NCBI RefSeq assembly: GCF_900103365.1
Contig: NZ_LT629703.1
Location: forward strand, 6,310,501 to 6,374,500
Length of the DNA stretch: 64,000 nt
Direction: 5' to 3'
DNA from: Afipia sp. GAS231
Lineage (GTDB): Bacteria; Pseudomonadota; Alphaproteobacteria; Rhizobiales; Xanthobacteraceae
This document shows positions 35,545 through 44,386 of this stretch, piece after piece (position 1 is the first letter of the stretch; each line of letters begins with the position of its first letter). Below the pieces are notes generated by a model. The model was not told where the DNA came from. It worked only from the letters and a program-made list of their open reading frames with translations, and did not search any database. The translations under genes and the position numbers were made by a program.

Positions 35545-37923
35545 ATGCTCGACAAGAATTCCGAAAGTCAGGTCCACGTCGCAGCGATCGAGGAGCCGGT
35601 AAAGGGTACGAGCATCGCCTTTGGGCTGGAGCGCCTCGGCCTGATCGCGGTCAAGGCGCCGATCATGTCCTGCGTCGTTCTCGTCGCACTGATGATTGCC
35701 GCGTTCTTCGGGATCGAGCGGATCAAGATCGACGACTCGCTGAGCCAGCTGTTTCGCTCCAATTCCAAGGACTACAAGCAATACGAGGCCGTGACCAAGC
35801 GCTTCCCGGCGACCGAATTCGACGTGCTCGTCGTGGTCGAAGGCAAGACGCTGCTGGCGCGCGAAAACCTCGAAAAGCTCCGCGACATGGTCACCGACCT
35901 GCAACTGGTCGACGGCGTGCGCGGTCTGGTCTCGCTGTTCTCGGCACGCCAGGCGCCGGAACCCGGCAAACTGCCGGCGGCGCTGTTCCCGTCGGAACTG
36001 CCGGAAGGCGCGGCCTACGACAAGTTCGCCGAGACCGTGAAGGCAAACGAGATCATCCGCGGCAAGCTGTTGTCGGAAGACGGCACGCTGGCGCTGATCG
36101 TGCTGTCGCTGGAGCCGAACATCGTCGCCAGCAACGACCTCACCAAGGCGATCGGCGATATCAGAAAAATCATGGCGGAAGATCTCGCCGGCAGCGGGCT
36201 CAATGCCCAGCTCTCCGGCGTCCCCGTTATGCAGCTCGAAATTCGCAACGCGGTGAAGCGCGACGGGCTGACCTACAACATCCTCGGCATTCTGGCCGGC
36301 TGCATCATCGCGATCATCTTCTTCCGCAAGATCTCGTTCATGGTCGTCGCCGCGTTCCCGCCGATCATCGCGATCCTGCTCGCGCTCGGCGGCCTCGGCT
36401 GGGCCAACTTCAATCTGAACATGTTCCTGAACGTGATGACGCCGCTCATCATGGTGATCAGCTTCTCCGATTCGATGCAGCTCACATTCGCGGCGCGCGA
36501 CCGCCTGATCGCGGGCCAGGACAAGTACACCGCGTTCAAGAACGCCGTGCTGGTGGTCGGTCCGGCCTGCGTGCTCACCCACGGCACTGCCGGCATCTCG
36601 TTCATCGCCCTGCAGTTCTCCGATTCCGAACTGATCCGCAAATTCGGCGAGGCGGGCCTTGCCGCCACCATCATTGCGCTGGTCGCGGTGCTGTCGCTGG
36701 TGCCGGTGTTCGGCGTGCTGTTCGTGCGCAATGAAAAGGTCATGGCGGTCAAGTTCCAGGGCGCCGACGCCGGCGTGCAGGCGCTGCGCAACTTCTGCTA
36801 CTGGATCGCGGTGCGGATGGTCGGCCGCCCCGGGCTGTTCAGCCTGATCGCGGTGCTCGTCGTCGCCAGCATGGGTTTCGTCTACGCCAACCTGCAGCCG
36901 CGCTACCGGCTGGCCGACCAGGTGCCGGACAAGCGGCAGGCGGTGGCGGCGTCGAGCCGTCTCGATGCCAAGCTCACCGGCGCCAATCCGGTCGACGTCC
37001 TGATCGAATTCCCTAAGGGTGCCTCGCTCTACGCGCCGGAGACGCTGAAGACGATCGCCGACGTCCATTCCATGGTCGAAACCGCGGCCGGCGTCGGCAA
37101 CGTCTGGTCGCTGGAAACGCTGCGGCGCTGGCTTGCCGAGAAGGCGGGCAGCAATGACGTCGCGACGCTGAAGGAATATGTTAGCGTGATCCCCGAACAT
37201 CTGGTGCGGCGCTTCATCTCGGCCGATCAGGATGCGGTGGTGGTGTCGGGCCGCGTCCCCGATATCGATTCCAGCGCGCTGCTTCCGGTGGTGAACAAGC
37301 TCGATGCCGGGCTCGACAAGGTTCGCGCCGAACATCCGGGCTATGAAATCGCGGTCACCGGCCTTTCTGTGATCGCCGCGCGCAACAGCTCCAACATGAT
37401 CGAGAAGCTCAACCGCGGCCTGACGGTGGAATTCCTGCTGGTCGCGGTCTTCATCGGGCTGGCGTTCCGCTCGGTCGTGGTGATGTTCTCCTGCATCCTG
37501 CCCGGCATTTTCCCGGTGGTGGCATCGGGGACGGTGCTGGCGATCATGGGTGAGGGCTTGCAATTCGCCAGCGTGGTGGCGCTGACGGTGTCGTTCGGCC
37601 TCGGCCTCAGTGCGACGATCCACTTCCTCAACCGGCTGCGGCTGGAGCGAAAGCCTGGCGTCAGTGCGGATCTGGCGGTGGAGCGTGCGACCGTGCTGGT
37701 CGGTCCGGCGCTGATCCTGACCACGGTGGTGCTGGCCTGCGGCCTGGTGGTGACGGTGTTCTCCGACCTGCCGTCGCTGCGCCTGTTCGGCTGGCTCAGC
37801 GCGTTCTCGATGATCGCGGCCCTGGTCGCCGACCTGTTCATCCTGCGGCCGACCTCGATGTTCCTGATCAACCTGTCGGAAAAGATCCGCGGCACCGCGG
37901 GTCAGGCGAAGCCGGCGGAGTGA
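35545..37923 (+). CDS. MMPL/RND-family transporter (HpnN-like paralogue)
   Basis: This 792-residue inner-membrane protein has the repeated RND layout of the HAE3/MMPL group: TM1 near residue 30, a large periplasmic loop with FPATEFDVLVVVEGK, and a TM2-6 bundle (YNILGILAGCIIAIIFF...ISFSDSMQLTFAARDRL). A second half repeats this, ending VADLFILRPTSMFLINL. It resembles HpnN, encoded 12 kb away, and sits between hpnP-eutC and the hopanoid operon, so lipid or hopanoid export is plausible but not shown. ATG 35545 is preferred over GTG 35527. A hairpin terminator follows. Confidence 0.85.
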   Translation: MLDKNSESQVHVAAIEEPVKGTSIAFGLERLGLIAVKAPIMSCVVLVALMIAAFFGIERIKIDDSLSQLFRSNSKDYKQYEAVTKRFPATEFDVLVVVEGKTLLARENLEKLRDMVTDLQLVDGVRGLVSLFSARQAPEPGKLPAALFPSELPEGAAYDKFAETVKANEIIRGKLLSEDGTLALIVLSLEPNIVASNDLTKAIGDIRKIMAEDLAGSGLNAQLSGVPVMQLEIRNAVKRDGLTYNILGILAGCIIAIIFFRKISFMVVAAFPPIIAILLALGGLGWANFNLNMFLNVMTPLIMVISFSDSMQLTFAARDRLIAGQDKYTAFKNAVLVVGPACVLTHGTAGISFIALQFSDSELIRKFGEAGLAATIIALVAVLSLVPVFGVLFVRNEKVMAVKFQGADAGVQALRNFCYWIAVRMVGRPGLFSLIAVLVVASMGFVYANLQPRYRLADQVPDKRQAVAASSRLDAKLTGANPVDVLIEFPKGASLYAPETLKTIADVHSMVETAAGVGNVWSLETLRRWLAEKAGSNDVATLKEYVSVIPEHLVRRFISADQDAVVVSGRVPDIDSSALLPVVNKLDAGLDKVRAEHPGYEIAVTGLSVIAARNSSNMIEKLNRGLTVEFLLVAVFIGLAFRSVVVMFSCILPGIFPVVASGTVLAIMGEGLQFASVVALTVSFGLGLSATIHFLNRLRLERKPGVSADLAVERATVLVGPALILTTVVLACGLVVTVFSDLPSLRLFGWLSAFSMIAALVADLFILRPTSMFLINLSEKIRGTAGQAKPAE

Positions 37924-37962
37924 CTCTCGGCATCGGATCGCCAGCGAAAACGCCCCAAATGA

Positions 37963-37999
37963 AAACGCCCTCGGAGCAATCCGAGGGCGTTTCGCTTTA
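37963..37999 (+). terminator. Intrinsic terminator after the MMPL transporter gene
   Basis: AAACGCCCTCGGA pairs with TCCGAGGGCGTTT across a 4-base loop, followed by CGCTTT. It lies between the plus-strand transporter and a convergent minus-strand gene, and the flanking A and T runs let it serve both strands. Confidence 0.85.
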
Positions 38000-38028
38000 A
38001 GCGATTGGAAGCAGACGCGGGCGGTGCG

Positions 38029-38532
38029 TCAGGTCTTCGTCATCGTGATCTTGACGCCGCGGATTTCGCCCTTCGAGTCGATCTGGACCACCTGCTTGTT
38101 GCCGCTGGTCCGCAAATTCAGGTTGGCTGCGAATCCGGAAGCCTCGACGAACACGTCGATCTGGCCGCCGCCCGCGGTGCCCTGCAGGTTGCCGAAGATA
38201 TTGCGGCTCTTCTCGCTCCAGTTGCCGGAGATACGGTCGCCCTGGCTGGTAACGTCGCTGGAGAGATCGAACTTGTAGCTGTCGCTGGCGCAATGCAGGT
38301 TCTGCTTCAGGCCGAGGCCGGAGGCATTGACCTTGTAGTCGGCCTTGCAGCGGATGTTTTCGGTGGTGCCGTTGGAAAGCGCGACCGTGCCCGCGCCGCT
38401 CCAATTTCCGTCAAAACCGGCAAAGGGGCCGCTCGCCTGGGCGTGGCTTGCGCTGATCGACAACATGAGCGCGGCGCCCACGCCAGCCGCTGTGAGTGCC
38501 TGACCGAACAAGCTGGAACCGAACAGTTTCAT
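38029..38532 (-). CDS. Small secreted protein of unknown function
   Basis: This 167-residue protein has a clear Sec signal peptide (about 1-32, QALTAAGVGAALMLSISASHAQA). A mature part follows (FDGNWSGAGTVALSNGTTENIRCKADYKVNASG...) with alternating polar and hydrophobic residues that suggest a beta-sandwich or lipocalin-like fold. Two cysteines (in IRCKADY and LHCASDS) could form a disulphide. It has no recognised catalytic motif. Convergent with the transporter upstream and divergent from the Cys-rich gene. Similar small periplasmic proteins are common in Bradyrhizobium, but no function is assigned. Confidence 0.75.
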   Translation of the reverse strand: MKLFGSSLFGQALTAAGVGAALMLSISASHAQASGPFAGFDGNWSGAGTVALSNGTTENIRCKADYKVNASGLGLKQNLHCASDSYKFDLSSDVTSQGDRISGNWSEKSRNIFGNLQGTAGGGQIDVFVEASGFAANLNLRTSGNKQVVQIDSKGEIRGVKITMTKT

Positions 38533-38960
38533 CGTAATTTTCCCATCAAAATAGACGTTCCCTGGGGGACGCGTCTCGCCGCATCGAAGGTTTAGTGTTC
38601 CCGCGGAATGTTAGGTTCAAATGACAAATCGCCACTGCCGGCGATCACCGCAAGGCGTAACGGCATCTTTATCGGACGGAATCGAAAAGCATTCCGGCCC
38701 TGCCGCGCCGGCAGCATCTAGCTTTGCGCCGCGCGTGTCTGCAACAGCCAAATGCAAAAGAAAGCAAAGGCTGAAATACACGTTAGATTTCAGCCGGTTA
38801 TAAGATGTGCCGAAATCGTCGTAAATTTGGCCGCATTTAGCAGTGCTTGTTCTTTGTTCGTTGCTGCGCTACGCGGCGCCTGCCATCCCACCAAATCCGC
38901 CCGGCACTGCCGAAACGCAATTCGGGAACAGGATTTTTGCTGCCGAAATGAAGGAATACG
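38533..38960. other. Gene-free divergent region with an inverted repeat
   Basis: These 428 bp separate two divergent genes for small secreted proteins. The clearest element is a perfect 9-bp inverted repeat with 9-base loop: GGCTGAAAT (38769-38777) and ATTTCAGCC (38787-38795), followed by TTATAAGATG, which resembles a -10 region. A possible ORF at 38621-38803 has no family features or ribosome-binding site. Nothing else could be supported. Confidence 0.6.
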
Positions 38961-39200
38961 ATGCGTAAATTTCTCCTGGCACTCGCCATGTTGTCGATCT
39001 CGGTTACGTCGAACGCCTTCGCCCAGCAGCCGCAGCGCAGCGGCACGCCGGACGAGCAGAAGGCCTGTGCCCGCGACGTTCAGCGTTTCTGCCGCCCGGT
39101 TATCGACCAGGGCGATTTCACCATTTTGGCATGCCTGCAGCAGAATCGTCCGAAGATTACGCCTGCCTGCGATCAGGTGCTCAAGAACCACGGGCAATAA
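38961..39200 (+). CDS. Small secreted cysteine-rich-repeat protein
   Basis: This 79-residue protein has a signal peptide (MRKFLLALAMLSISVTSNAFAQ). The mature peptide of about 57 residues has four cysteines: KACARDVQRFCRPV, LACLQQNR and PACDQVLKNHG. The spacing matches the cysteine-rich GLG1-like repeat also found in small alphaproteobacterial periplasmic proteins. AAGGAA precedes the ATG. It sits 191 bp before hpnC. A link to hopanoids is not supported beyond proximity. Confidence 0.75.
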   Translation: MRKFLLALAMLSISVTSNAFAQQPQRSGTPDEQKACARDVQRFCRPVIDQGDFTILACLQQNRPKITPACDQVLKNHGQ

Positions 39201-39289
39201 GCGGCGCCTCACACCCGTTAACCGTTGCGTCGGGCCAATTTCGGCCCGATTGCAGGCGCGGCCGACGGGGCTGATCGGCCCAGATAGCA

Positions 39290-39318
39290 TTGGTTTTGGC
39301 GGCGTATTCCCCTATATG
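39290..39318 (+). promoter_or_regulatory. Candidate promoter for hpnC operon
   Basis: TTGGTT (39290-39295) and TATATG (39313-39318) are 17 bp apart, an acceptable housekeeping-type promoter. It would start transcripts about 65 bases before the hpnC ATG at 39392. The hpnN upstream region has the same TTGGTT hexamer 16 bp before TATAAT. Recognised by eye only. Confidence 0.35.
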
Positions 39319-39391
39319 GGGGCGCGATCTCATCGCATGCGCCAAGCGTCGGTGCATGCCGCCAAGCCAGACGAATGTAGCCAGTTTCTTG

Positions 39392-40270
39392 ATGACCAGC
39401 GCGAGCGAACTGCGATCGGGTAAGACCCACCGCGACGAGAATTTTCCGGTCGCGTCGTGGATCATTCATCCGCGTCACCGGGCGCTTATTCTCAGCTTCT
39501 ACAATTTCGTCCGGACCGCCGACGACATCGCCGACCATGCGACGTTGGCGGCCGACGAGAAGCTGCGCTATCTCGATTTGATGGAAGCGGAATTGCTCGG
39601 AGGCGGCGACACCCAGCCGGAAGCTGTCAACCTGCGCCGCGCTTTGGCCGAGCGCGCGATGCCGCCGCGCCATGCACTCGACGTGCTGGTCGCGTTCCGG
39701 ATGGACGTCACCAAGCTGCGCTACGAGAACTGGGACGACGTCATTCACTATTGCCGCTATTCGGCGATGCCGGTCGGCCGCTTCATGCTCGATGTCCACG
39801 GTGAAAGCACCTCGACCTGGGCCGCGTCGGACGCGCTGTGTGCCGGTCTGCAGATCAACAATCATCTGCAGGACTGCGCCAAGGACTATAAAGACCTGAA
39901 CCGCGTCTACCTGCCGCGCGATGCGCTGGCGGCTTCAGGCGCATCCGTCGAGATGCTGGGCGAGGCGAAGTCGCCGCCGGCGCTGCTGGCTTGCCTGCAG
40001 GCGCTCGCGGTGCGCACCGAAACCCTGCTCGACGAAAGCAAATCGCTCGGCGCCGAAGTGCGGGATTTCCGGCTCGGGCTCGAGATTTCGGTGATCCAGG
40101 CCTTTGCCGACAAGATCGTCGGCATGCTGAAGGTGCGCGATCCCCTCAGCGAGCGGGTGCATCTTTCCCCGCTCGAATTGCTGGGGCAGAGCTTTGCCGG
40201 CATCGCCGGCGAGATGGCGCGCCGCGCGACCGGTCGCCGGCCGGTATCGAACCCGGCGGCCGGCGCATGA
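39392..40270 (+). CDS. hpnC: Hydroxysqualene synthase
   Basis: HpnC converts presqualene diphosphate to hydroxysqualene, the second of three steps from farnesyl diphosphate to squalene. The 292-residue protein has the prenyl-transferase motifs FVRTADDIADHA and NNHLQDCAKDYKDLNRVYLP, with aspartates that bind Mg-diphosphate. The reading frame is open from 39290, but ATG 39392 (MTSASELRSGKTHRDENFPVASW) matches the family start. It heads the compact operon hpnC-hpnD-hpnE-shc-hpnG. Its stop overlaps hpnD by 4 bp (ATGA). Confidence 0.93.
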   Translation: MTSASELRSGKTHRDENFPVASWIIHPRHRALILSFYNFVRTADDIADHATLAADEKLRYLDLMEAELLGGGDTQPEAVNLRRALAERAMPPRHALDVLVAFRMDVTKLRYENWDDVIHYCRYSAMPVGRFMLDVHGESTSTWAASDALCAGLQINNHLQDCAKDYKDLNRVYLPRDALAASGASVEMLGEAKSPPALLACLQALAVRTETLLDESKSLGAEVRDFRLGLEISVIQAFADKIVGMLKVRDPLSERVHLSPLELLGQSFAGIAGEMARRATGRRPVSNPAAGA

Positions 40271-41106
40271 CGCTGGAGACGGCGGCGGCCAACGCAGACT
40301 ACGGCACCACCGCGTCCGGTAGTTCGTTCTACGCGGCGATGCGCATCCTGCCGCGCGCGCAGCGCGATGCGATGTTCCAGATCTACAGTTTCTGCCGGCA
40401 GGTCGACGATATTGCAGACTCCGACGGACCGCGGCCGGAGCGGCTGGCGGCGCTCCAGCAATGGCGCGACGACATCGACGCGCTGTACCAGGGCCATCCG
40501 CCGGAACGGCTGAAGGATTACGTGTCGTCGGTGAAGAGCTTTGGTCTCAAGCGCGAGGATTTCCTCGCCATCATCGACGGCATGGAAATGGACGTGCCGC
40601 AGGACATCCGCGCGCCCGACATGGCAACCCTCGATCTCTACTGCGACCGCGTCGCCAGCGCGGTGGGGCGGTTGTCGGTGCGCGTGTTCGGTCTGCCCGA
40701 GAATGACGGCATCCTGCTCGCCCACCACCTCGGCCGCGCGCTGCAACTGACCAACATCCTGCGCGACATCGACGAAGACGCCGGTCTCGGCCGTCTCTAT
40801 TTGCCGCGCGAGGGCCTGCTGCATGCCGGCATCACCAGCGATGATCCGGTGAAGGTGATTGCCGAACGCGCGCTGCCAAAAGTGTGCGTGCCGCTGGTCG
40901 AGCGGGCGAAGTCGCATTTCGAACAGTCCGACGCGATCATGAAGCGCAATTCGCGACGCGCCGTGCGCGCGCCCCGGATCATGTCGAAATATTATCGCGC
41001 GATACTGGAGCTGTTGATTATCAGGGGCTTTGCCGTTCCGCGCGAGCCGGTCCGCGTCCACAAATGGGCGAAGATCGCCATCCTTCTCCGTTACGCGATC
41101 ATCTGA
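40267..41106 (+). CDS. hpnD: Presqualene diphosphate synthase
   Basis: HpnD condenses two farnesyl diphosphates to presqualene diphosphate. The 279-residue protein carries both Asp-rich motifs (FCRQVDDIADSDG and LTNILRDIDEDAGLGRLYLPREGL) and the SSFYAAMRILPRAQRDAMFQIYSF start typical of phytoene/squalene synthases. It overlaps hpnC by 4 bp, and its stop shares one base with the hpnE ATG. Confidence 0.93.
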   Translation: MTLETAAANADYGTTASGSSFYAAMRILPRAQRDAMFQIYSFCRQVDDIADSDGPRPERLAALQQWRDDIDALYQGHPPERLKDYVSSVKSFGLKREDFLAIIDGMEMDVPQDIRAPDMATLDLYCDRVASAVGRLSVRVFGLPENDGILLAHHLGRALQLTNILRDIDEDAGLGRLYLPREGLLHAGITSDDPVKVIAERALPKVCVPLVERAKSHFEQSDAIMKRNSRRAVRAPRIMSKYYRAILELLIIRGFAVPREPVRVHKWAKIAILLRYAII

Positions 41107-42365
41107 TGCAAAAGAACGCTCACATCATCGGCGCCGGCATTTCCGGCCTCTCGGCGGCCGTGCGGCTGGCGAACGCTGGCTACACGGTGCATGTCCACGA
41201 GGCCACGCAGCAGGCCGGTGGCCGCTGCCGGTCCTATTTCGACGCCGCCACCAACCTCACCATCGACAACGGCAATCATCTGCTGCTGTCGGGCAACCAT
41301 CACGCCCGGGCTTACGCGCGATCGATCGGCACCGAGGCGGGCCTGGTCGGACCGAAGCGCGCGCAGTTTCCCTTCGTCGACATTTCGACCGGCCAGCGCT
41401 GGCAGCTCGACCTCGGCGAGGGCCGGCTGCCGCTGTGGGTGTTCGACGAGGCACGCCGCGTCCCCGACACCGGCCTGCTCGATTACCTGGCATTGATGCC
41501 TTTGATCTGGGCAGGGACCGGCAAACTGGTCGGCAAGGCGATCCCCTGCGAAGGCACGCTGTACCAGCGGCTGGTGCAGCCGCTGCTGCTGGCCGCGCTC
41601 AATGTCGATCCGCCCGAGGGCTCGGCGGGCCTCGCCGGCGCGATCGTGCGCGAAACGCTGCTGGCGGGCGGACAGGCCTGCCGTCCCCTGATTGCGCGCG
41701 ATGGGCTTAGTTCGGTTTTGGTCGATCCCGCGATCAAGCTGCTGCAGGACAAGGGCGGCTCGGTCCAGCTCGGGCATGAGCTGCGCGAGTTCACGATCAC
41801 CGGCGACAAGGTCGGTGAACTGAAATTCGGTGGCGATACCATCGCGGTCGGCGCCGGCGATGTCGTGGTGCTTGCGGTGCCGCCGCGCCCCGCAGCTTCG
41901 TTGCTGCCCGGGCTGAAGACGCCGTCGAAATTCCGCGCCATCGTCAATGCGCATTTCCGTTTCGATCCGCCGCGGGATGCGCCGCCGATCGTCGGCGTCG
42001 TCGGCGGCCTGGTGGAGTGGCTGTTTGCGTTCCCGCAGCGGCTGTCGATCACCATCAGCAATGGCGACCGCCTGGTCGATATGCCGCGTGAGGAGCTGGC
42101 GCAGGCGATCTGGCGGGATGTCTGCAAGGCCGCCGGCCTGCCGGGGGAACCGGCATTGCCGCCCTGGCAGATCGTGCGCGAACGCCGTGCTACATTCGAG
42201 GCGACGCCGGAGCAGAATGCACTGCGGCCGGGCCCGGTAACGGCTTATAAAAACCTGTTTCTCGCCGGTGACTGGACTGATACCGGATTGCCGGCAACCA
42301 TCGAGGGATCGGTGCGGTCCGGCGACCGCGCCGCCGATCTGGTCCTGTCGCGGCGGCACGCCTGA
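41106..42365 (+). CDS. hpnE: Hydroxysqualene dehydroxylase
   Basis: This 419-residue FAD-dependent amine-oxidase-family enzyme reduces hydroxysqualene to squalene. The N-terminal dinucleotide-binding motif is IIGAGISGLSAAVRLANAGY with HEATQQAGGRCRSY. The C-terminal FAD segment is NLFLAGDWTDTGLPATIEGSVRSGDRAADLV. The start ATG overlaps the hpnD stop (TGATG), so translation is coupled. Together HpnC, HpnD and HpnE replace the single squalene synthase of eukaryotes. Confidence 0.93.
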   Translation: MQKNAHIIGAGISGLSAAVRLANAGYTVHVHEATQQAGGRCRSYFDAATNLTIDNGNHLLLSGNHHARAYARSIGTEAGLVGPKRAQFPFVDISTGQRWQLDLGEGRLPLWVFDEARRVPDTGLLDYLALMPLIWAGTGKLVGKAIPCEGTLYQRLVQPLLLAALNVDPPEGSAGLAGAIVRETLLAGGQACRPLIARDGLSSVLVDPAIKLLQDKGGSVQLGHELREFTITGDKVGELKFGGDTIAVGAGDVVVLAVPPRPAASLLPGLKTPSKFRAIVNAHFRFDPPRDAPPIVGVVGGLVEWLFAFPQRLSITISNGDRLVDMPREELAQAIWRDVCKAAGLPGEPALPPWQIVRERRATFEATPEQNALRPGPVTAYKNLFLAGDWTDTGLPATIEGSVRSGDRAADLVLSRRHA

Positions 42366-42412
42366 CAGGACGTTGCGTGACCGGCTTCACGGAAGTCGGT
42401 CGCTAAGTGAGG

Positions 42413-44386
42413 ATGTCTAGCGAAATGCTGTCCGACGATCACACCGTTGCGGTCGACCCCGACGCCCTGGAGAAGAGCATCTCCGCGGCGACGCAGGGGC
42501 TGCTCTTCTATCGGCAATCCGACGGCCACTGGGTGTTCGAGCTGGAAGCCGACAGCACGATTCCGGCGGAATATGTCCTGCTGCGCCACTATCTTGCCGA
42601 GCCCGTCGACAGCGCGCTCGAAGCCAAGCTCGCCAACTATCTGCGCCGCACGCAGGGCGCCCATGGCGGCTGGCCGCTGGTGCAGGACGGCCCGTTCGAC
42701 ATGAGCGCCAGCGTCAAATCCTATTTCGCCCTGAAGATGATCGGCGATTCCGTCGACGCGCCGCACATGGTGCGGGCGCGCGAGGCGATTCGCAGCCGCG
42801 GCGGCGCCAGCGGCGTCAACGTTTTCACCCGGTTTTTGCTGGCGTTCTATGGCGTGCTGGGCTGGCGCGCCGTACCGGTGCTGCCGATCGAGATCATGCT
42901 GCTGCCGATGTGGTCGCCGTTCCATATCAACAAGATTTCCTACTGGGCGCGCACCACCATCGTGCCGCTGATGGTGATGGCGGCGCTGAAGCCGCTGGCG
43001 AAGAATCCCAAGGGCGTCGGCATCGACGAATTGTTCCTGCAGGATCCGAAGTCCGTCGGCACGCCGACGAAGGCGCCGCATCAAAGCTGGGGCTGGTTCA
43101 CGCTGTTCAGCGCGCTCGACAAGATCCTGCGGGTGATCGAACCGCTGTTCCCGAAATCGTTACGCCAACGCGCGATCGATGCCGCGCTCGCCTTCACGGA
43201 AGAGCGGCTGAACGGCGAAGACGGCATGGGCGCGATCTATCCGCCGATGGCAAATATTGTGATGATGTACGACGCGCTCGGCAAGGGTGAGGATTTCCCG
43301 CCGCGGGCGGTTACCCGAAAGGGCATCGACAAGCTCCTGGTGATCGGCGAGCACGAGGCCTATTGCCAGCCCTGCGTCTCGCCGGTGTGGGACACGGCGC
43401 TGACCTGCCACGCGCTGGCGGAAGCCGGCGGCGAAGACATGCTGGCGAAGATGAAGCAGGGGCTCGACTGGCTCAAGCCGCGGCAGGTGCTCGACCTCAA
43501 GGGCGACTGGGCGGTGAAAGCGCCTGACGTCCGTCCGGGCGGCTGGGCCTTCCAGTACAACAACGATCACTATCCCGATCTCGACGACACCGCGGTGGTG
43601 GTGATGGCGATGGATCGGGCGCGGCGGGGGTCCGGCAGTGCGGAATACGATACGGCGATCGCGCGCGGCCGTGAGTGGATCGAGGGCCTGCAGAGCCGGG
43701 ACGGCGGCTGGGCCGCGTTCGACGTCAACAACCTCGAATATTACCTCAACAACATCCCGTTCTCGGACCACGGCGCGCTGCTCGATCCGCCGACCGAGGA
43801 CGTCACCGCGCGCTGCATCTCGATGCTGGCGCAGCTCGGCGAGACCGCGGCGACCAGCAAGCCGCTGGCGGACGGGGTTGCCTATCTACGCCGCACCCAG
43901 CTCGCCGAAGGCTCATGGTACGGTCGCTGGGGGCTGAACTACATCTACGGAACCTGGTCGGTGCTGTCGGCGCTCAATGCCGCCGGTATCGACCACCAGG
44001 ACCCGGTGATGCGAAAAGCGGTGGATTGGCTGGTTTCGGTCCAGAACAAGGACGGCGGCTGGGGCGAGGATGCGGTCAGCTACCGGTTAGATTACAAGGG
44101 ATATGAGCACGCGCCCTCGACTTCCTCGCAAACGGCATGGGCCTTGCTTGGACTGATGGCGGCGGGCGAGGTGGAACACCCTGCGGTTCTGCGGGGGATT
44201 CAGTACCTAAAAAGCACACAGACCGAAAAAGGGCTGTGGGACGAGGCGCGCTACACGGCAACAGGCTTTCCGCGGGTGTTTTACTTGCGTTATCATGGCT
44301 ACTCGAAGTTCTTTCCGCTCTGGGCGCTGGCGCGGTATCGGAATTTGAGAAGCACCAACAGCAGGGTGGTAGGGGTCGGGATGTGA
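42413..44386 (+). CDS. shc: Squalene-hopene cyclase
   Basis: Shc (HpnF) cyclises squalene to hopene or hopanol, the committed step. The 657-residue protein has the catalytic DXDD motif at about residues 389-392 (HYPDLDDTAVVV). It also has several QW-type repeats (GGWPLVQ, GGWAFQYN, GGWAAFDVNN, GSWYGRWG, GGWGEDA, GLWDEARY) that brace the alpha-barrel. Several starts are possible (GTG 42407, ATG 42413, ATG 42425); 42413 is a middle choice. It lies 47 bp after hpnE and its stop overlaps hpnG by 4 bp. Confidence 0.95.
   Translation: MSSEMLSDDHTVAVDPDALEKSISAATQGLLFYRQSDGHWVFELEADSTIPAEYVLLRHYLAEPVDSALEAKLANYLRRTQGAHGGWPLVQDGPFDMSASVKSYFALKMIGDSVDAPHMVRAREAIRSRGGASGVNVFTRFLLAFYGVLGWRAVPVLPIEIMLLPMWSPFHINKISYWARTTIVPLMVMAALKPLAKNPKGVGIDELFLQDPKSVGTPTKAPHQSWGWFTLFSALDKILRVIEPLFPKSLRQRAIDAALAFTEERLNGEDGMGAIYPPMANIVMMYDALGKGEDFPPRAVTRKGIDKLLVIGEHEAYCQPCVSPVWDTALTCHALAEAGGEDMLAKMKQGLDWLKPRQVLDLKGDWAVKAPDVRPGGWAFQYNNDHYPDLDDTAVVVMAMDRARRGSGSAEYDTAIARGREWIEGLQSRDGGWAAFDVNNLEYYLNNIPFSDHGALLDPPTEDVTARCISMLAQLGETAATSKPLADGVAYLRRTQLAEGSWYGRWGLNYIYGTWSVLSALNAAGIDHQDPVMRKAVDWLVSVQNKDGGWGEDAVSYRLDYKGYEHAPSTSSQTAWALLGLMAAGEVEHPAVLRGIQYLKSTQTEKGLWDEARYTATGFPRVFYLRYHGYSKFFPLWALARYRNLRSTNSRVVGVGM

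Noticed and set aside
35461..37623. 720-codon minus-strand frame opposite the MMPL transporter
   Set aside because: Its composition is His, Asp, Gln and Arg-rich with no fold or motif, which is the typical antisense shadow of a high-GC gene. The plus-strand frame has clear RND features.
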